The position numbers were made by a program, and so were the translations under genes. The notes below the pieces were generated by a model that was not told the DNA's origin, did not search any database, and worked only from the letters and a program-made list of their open reading frames with translations. Below, piece after piece: positions 6,144 to 7,910 of a stretch of DNA of 7,910 bases. Positions within the stretch are counted from its first letter, which is position 1. Each line of letters starts with the position of its first letter. Origin of the DNA: an uncultured Odoribacter sp. (GTDB lineage Bacteria; Bacteroidota; Bacteroidia; Bacteroidales; Marinifilaceae); NCBI GenBank assembly GCA_905193145.1, contig CAJJNP010000157.1, positions 1 through 7,910 of the forward strand, given 5' to 3'.

Positions 6144-6488
6144 TTGCCGGGATGGGTGGTTGCTGTTATGGGAGGATTCAAGGAGTTGCAGTCGGAGGTG
6201 TTAGACAGTATTAAATTTTACATTGAATGTGCAGAAAATGATGGGGAAGAGTATCCTCCGATATTTGATGGAGAATATCAGCTAGAGTATAAATCTGATG
6301 TTGAATCATTGTTATCGGTGTATCAAAAGATTTTTATAAAGTCAGCATTGGAGCATCTGACTGGTATCAATCAGGGGCAACTCAGTCATTATGCATGTGG
6401 GTGTGTAAAACCGAGACGGGAGCAAGCGATGAAAATTGTGAATGCATTACACGAATTGGGCGAAGAATTAAAAATGATAACTGTTTAG
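6144..6488 (+). CDS. Orphan HicB-like antitoxin, N-terminal start apparently lost (possible pseudogene)
   Basis: Similar in layout to the hicB at 5339-5737. Aligned by eye, ELQSEVLDSIKFYIECAENDG matches EAKDDFFTSMQETAEACREAG. The helix-turn-helix region SALEHLTGINQGQLSHYACG…QAMKIVNALHELGEEL matches the same region of that hicB, with about 17 identities in the last 48 residues. The only in-frame start before the conserved core is TTG 6144. However, HicB-like coding continues upstream in frame to about 6090 (LLITVGKTDNGYCAGCDLL, the expected first beta strands) before a TGA at 6081-6083, with no ATG, GTG or TTG there. The gene has thus probably lost its initiator, perhaps by a one-base shift relative to a GTG at 6080-6082, or uses a rare start such as ATT 6096. 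It has no hicA partner and no recognisable promoter. The stop is TAG at 6486-6488. It may be a remnant or a solitary regulator. Confidence 0.65.
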   Translation: MPGWVVAVMGGFKELQSEVLDSIKFYIECAENDGEEYPPIFDGEYQLEYKSDVESLLSVYQKIFIKSALEHLTGINQGQLSHYACGCVKPRREQAMKIVNALHELGEELKMITV

Positions 6489-6517
6489 GATTTCTCGACA
6501 TATCTGAGGCGGGTTTG

Positions 6518-6546
6518 CGGGTGGACGAAAGTCTGCCCGTTTTTTT
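6518..6546 (+). terminator. Rho-independent terminator after the orphan hicB-like gene
   Basis: Stem CGGGTGGAC/GTCTGCCCG (6518-6526 and 6531-6539) pairs over 9 bp including two G-T wobbles. It closes on a GAAA (GNRA) tetraloop and is followed by seven T residues. It stands 30 bases after the TAG, so the plus-strand gene was once, or still is, a defined transcription unit. Confidence 0.88.
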
Positions 6547-6837
6547 ATTTATAGCATGATAATTTGAAGGCATATATTTATCCTATATATCAGGATTGAT
6601 TGAATTGACTGGAAACTCTTTAGTGTATATTGTTTTTTCTTTTGTACCTCTTTTGCATTCCTCTTGCTCCCCTCCCTCTCATTTATATGACAAATATAAG
6701 ACAACTATATCTTAAATATATATCAAAGATAAGCTTTTGTTATCTTTGATATGATTTTGAGATGAATTTATCTTTAATGAATCTATAATGTTGGAGAGGG
6801 ATAATTGGTATATGGATAGGTAAAATATTCGGAATAT
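6547..6837. other. Gene-free AT-rich spacer between two convergent terminators
   Basis: About 290 bases with no supportable gene on either strand. It holds a short inverted repeat (ATCCT 6580-6584 / AGGAT 6592-6596), a pyrimidine-rich tract on the plus strand (about 6629-6680) and the perfect 13-bp inverted repeat at 6720-6752. It also holds TATATTTG on the minus strand at 6698-6691, which resembles a -7 element but has no -33 partner at the right distance. Being flanked by the end of the plus-strand hicB-like gene and the end of minus-strand kbl, it has no evident need for a promoter. Confidence 0.6.
6720..6752. repeat. Perfect 13-bp inverted repeat with embedded -7-like elements
   Basis: Arms ATATCAAAGATAA (6720-6732) and TTATCTTTGATAT (6740-6752) are exact reverse complements around the 7-base loop GCTTTTG. 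Each arm contains TATCTTTG, a match to the Bacteroidota -7 element: 6741-6748 on the plus strand and 6731-6724 on the minus strand. No TTTG sits at the normal upstream distance for either. There is no T tract for a terminator. It may be a protein-binding palindrome, an RNA hairpin or a remnant of inserted DNA. Confidence 0.7.
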
Positions 6838-6875
6838 AAAAAAACTGCCCCGGAAAGCAGAGTTCCCGGGGCAGT
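6838..6875 (-). terminator. Rho-independent terminator of kbl
   Basis: A perfect 10-bp GC-rich stem ACTGCCCCGG/CCGGGGCAGT (6875-6866 with 6853-6844 on the minus strand) is followed by seven T residues on that strand (6844-6838). It lies 22 bases after the kbl stop codon. Confidence 0.93.
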
Positions 6876-6897
6876 CGGTATGATTGATATTGGACGA

Positions 6898-7910
6898 TTA
6901 TTTTATAACGTTCAATTTTTTACCAATCTTGATGAAGGCTGCAATAGCACGGTCTAACTGTTCGCGGGTGTGAGCAGCAGACAATTGGATGCGGATGCGA
7001 GCCTGTCCTTTCGGTACAACCGGATAATAGAAACCGGTTACATAAATATTTTCTTTCTGCAATTCAGCTGCAAATTGTTGTGACAATACTGCATCATAAA
7101 GCATCAAGGCTGCAATAGCTGATTCCGACGGTTTGATATCAAAACCTGCTTCTTTCAATTTGCCACGGAAATATACAGCGTTGTCCATAACACGGTCACG
7201 CAACTCGGTGCTTTCCATCAACATGTCGAAAACAGCAATTGAAGCTCCGCAAATAGCCGGAGACAATGAGTTGGAGAACAAATAAGGTCTTGAACGTTGA
7301 CGCAACATTTCGATAATCTCTTTTTTACCGGTTGTGTAACCGCCCATAGCTCCACCCAGAGCTTTTCCAAGGGTTCCGGTAAAGATGTCGATACGGTCCA
7401 TTACGCCGTTGTATTCTGCAGAACCACGTCCTGTCTCGCCAATGAAGCCGGCTGCATGGCTGTCGTCAACCATTACCAGAGCATTGTATTTGTCTGCCAG
7501 ATCGCAGATTTCTTTCAGGCGAGCGATATCACCGTCCATTGAGAATACTCCATCGGTTACGATGATACGGAAACGCTGTGCTTGTGAAATTTTCAACTGC
7601 TCTTCCAGATCTTCCATGTTGGCATGTTTGTATCTGTAGCGAACAGCTTTACAAAGACGTACACCATCAATGATAGAAGCATGGTTTAATTCATCGGAGA
7701 TGATGGCATCTTCCTGGCTGAACAACGGTTCGAAAACACCACCGTTGGCATCAAAGCATGCAGCATATAATATAGTGTCTTCTGTGCCGAAGAATTTAGA
7801 AATCTTAGCTTCCAATTCTTTGTGAATGTCCTGGGTGCCGCAGATGAAGCGTACAGATGACATTCCGTAGCCACGTGCATCCAATGCTTTCTTGGCACCT
7901 TCGATTACTC
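6898..7910 (-). CDS. kbl: 2-amino-3-ketobutyrate CoA ligase (glycine C-acetyltransferase), N-terminus outside window
   Basis: PLP-dependent alpha-oxoamine synthase of fold type I. It interconverts 2-amino-3-ketobutyrate plus CoA with glycine plus acetyl-CoA, the second step of threonine breakdown after threonine dehydrogenase, in the cytoplasm. Sequence is close to E. coli Kbl throughout: [61 protein letters not shown] (PLP-contacting Asp and His), and [14 protein letters not shown] with the Schiff-base lysine codon at 7365-7363. [15 protein letters not shown] and [20 protein letters not shown] follow. These motifs favour Kbl over the related AONS (BioF) and serine palmitoyltransferase. The frame is open to the right edge (…[13 protein letters not shown]…); 336 residues are visible and about 60 are missing compared with E. 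coli (398). The TTG at 7884-7882 is an internal leucine, not a start. The stop is TAA, followed by a strong terminator. Confidence 0.93.
   Translation of the reverse strand, partial: VIEGAKKALDARGYGMSSVRFICGTQDIHKELEAKISKFFGTEDTILYAACFDANGGVFEPLFSQEDAIISDELNHASIIDGVRLCKAVRYRYKHANMEDLEEQLKISQAQRFRIIVTDGVFSMDGDIARLKEICDLADKYNALVMVDDSHAAGFIGETGRGSAEYNGVMDRIDIFTGTLGKALGGAMGGYTTGKKEIIEMLRQRSRPYLFSNSLSPAICGASIAVFDMLMESTELRDRVMDNAVYFRGKLKEAGFDIKPSESAIAALMLYDAVLSQQFAAELQKENIYVTGFYYPVVPKGQARIRIQLSAAHTREQLDRAIAAFIKIGKKLNVIK

Noticed and set aside
6118..6207. Alternative plus-strand frame from ATG 6118 (MVIVPAVIYC…)
   Set aside because: It ends after 29 codons in the middle of the HicB-like gene and lies in a different frame from the recognisable protein.
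4984..6546. Genomic island or integrated element using tRNA-Leu as attachment site
   Set aside because: I found no direct repeat of either tRNA-Leu 3' end elsewhere in the window and no integrase or transposase. The tRNA operon keeps its own terminator intact.
6620..6682. 20-codon arginine/lysine-rich minus-strand frame beginning ATG at 6682, with TATATTTG just upstream (6698-6691)
   Set aside because: It reflects a pyrimidine-rich plus-strand tract. There is no -33 element at the right spacing, only 8 bases from the -7-like box to the ATG, and no family resemblance.
6741..6748. Plus-strand promoter at TATCTTTG within the palindrome
   Set aside because: There is no TTTG 19-21 bases upstream and no gene downstream before the convergent kbl terminator.
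1..7910. CRISPR array, insertion sequence or riboswitch
   Set aside because: No regularly spaced repeats, transposase fragments or terminal inverted repeats with target duplications were seen. The leaders of the visible starts are too short for a riboswitch.

Overview
The window looks like a chromosomal segment from a Bacteroidales gut bacterium (Bacteroides/Phocaeicola type). The evidence is the set of protein families, the Bacteroidota-type promoter elements (-7 TAnnTTTG, -33 TTTG), the AT-rich leaders without Shine-Dalgarno sequences, and the moderate GC content with very AT-rich spacers. This placement rests on recognition by eye; no database search was run.

Layout. (1) 1-326, plus: 3' end of pdxT, the glutaminase subunit of PLP synthase, cut by the left edge. 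(2) 320-358: an 18-bp perfect hairpin that can terminate both pdxT and the convergent prfB. (3) 357-4650, minus: a probable two-gene operon. A 1049-residue DUF2723 membrane protein (GT-C/protein-O-mannosyltransferase-like) is followed at once by prfB (release factor 2). prfB needs a programmed +1 frameshift at an in-frame TGA (1405-1407), so its real N-terminus lies upstream of the long open frame. (4) 4651-4817: divergent promoters for the DUF2723 gene and for a tRNA operon. (5) 4818-5153, plus: tRNA-Gln(TTG), tRNA-Leu(CAG), tRNA-Leu(GAG) and a strong terminator. (6) 5154-6546: a small accessory-looking segment. It holds a hicA-hicB toxin-antitoxin pair on the minus strand, with its promoter bracketed by two identical 10-bp direct repeats. 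A divergent HicB-like gene on the plus strand has no HicA partner and apparently no usable start codon at its homologous N-terminus, and it ends in a GNRA-loop terminator. (7) 6547-6837: AT-rich DNA with no gene but a perfect 13-bp inverted repeat. (8) 6838-7910, minus: kbl (2-amino-3-ketobutyrate CoA ligase) with its terminator, cut by the right edge.

Most of the window is core metabolism and translation (PLP synthesis, release factor, tRNAs, glycine/threonine metabolism). The unusual content is concentrated in the recoding site of prfB and in the HicAB/orphan-HicB segment next to the tRNA cluster. I see no clear undescribed system. The best candidates for follow-up are the start-less second HicB opposite an intact HicAB pair, the paired repeats around the hicAB promoter, and the palindrome at 6720-6752.
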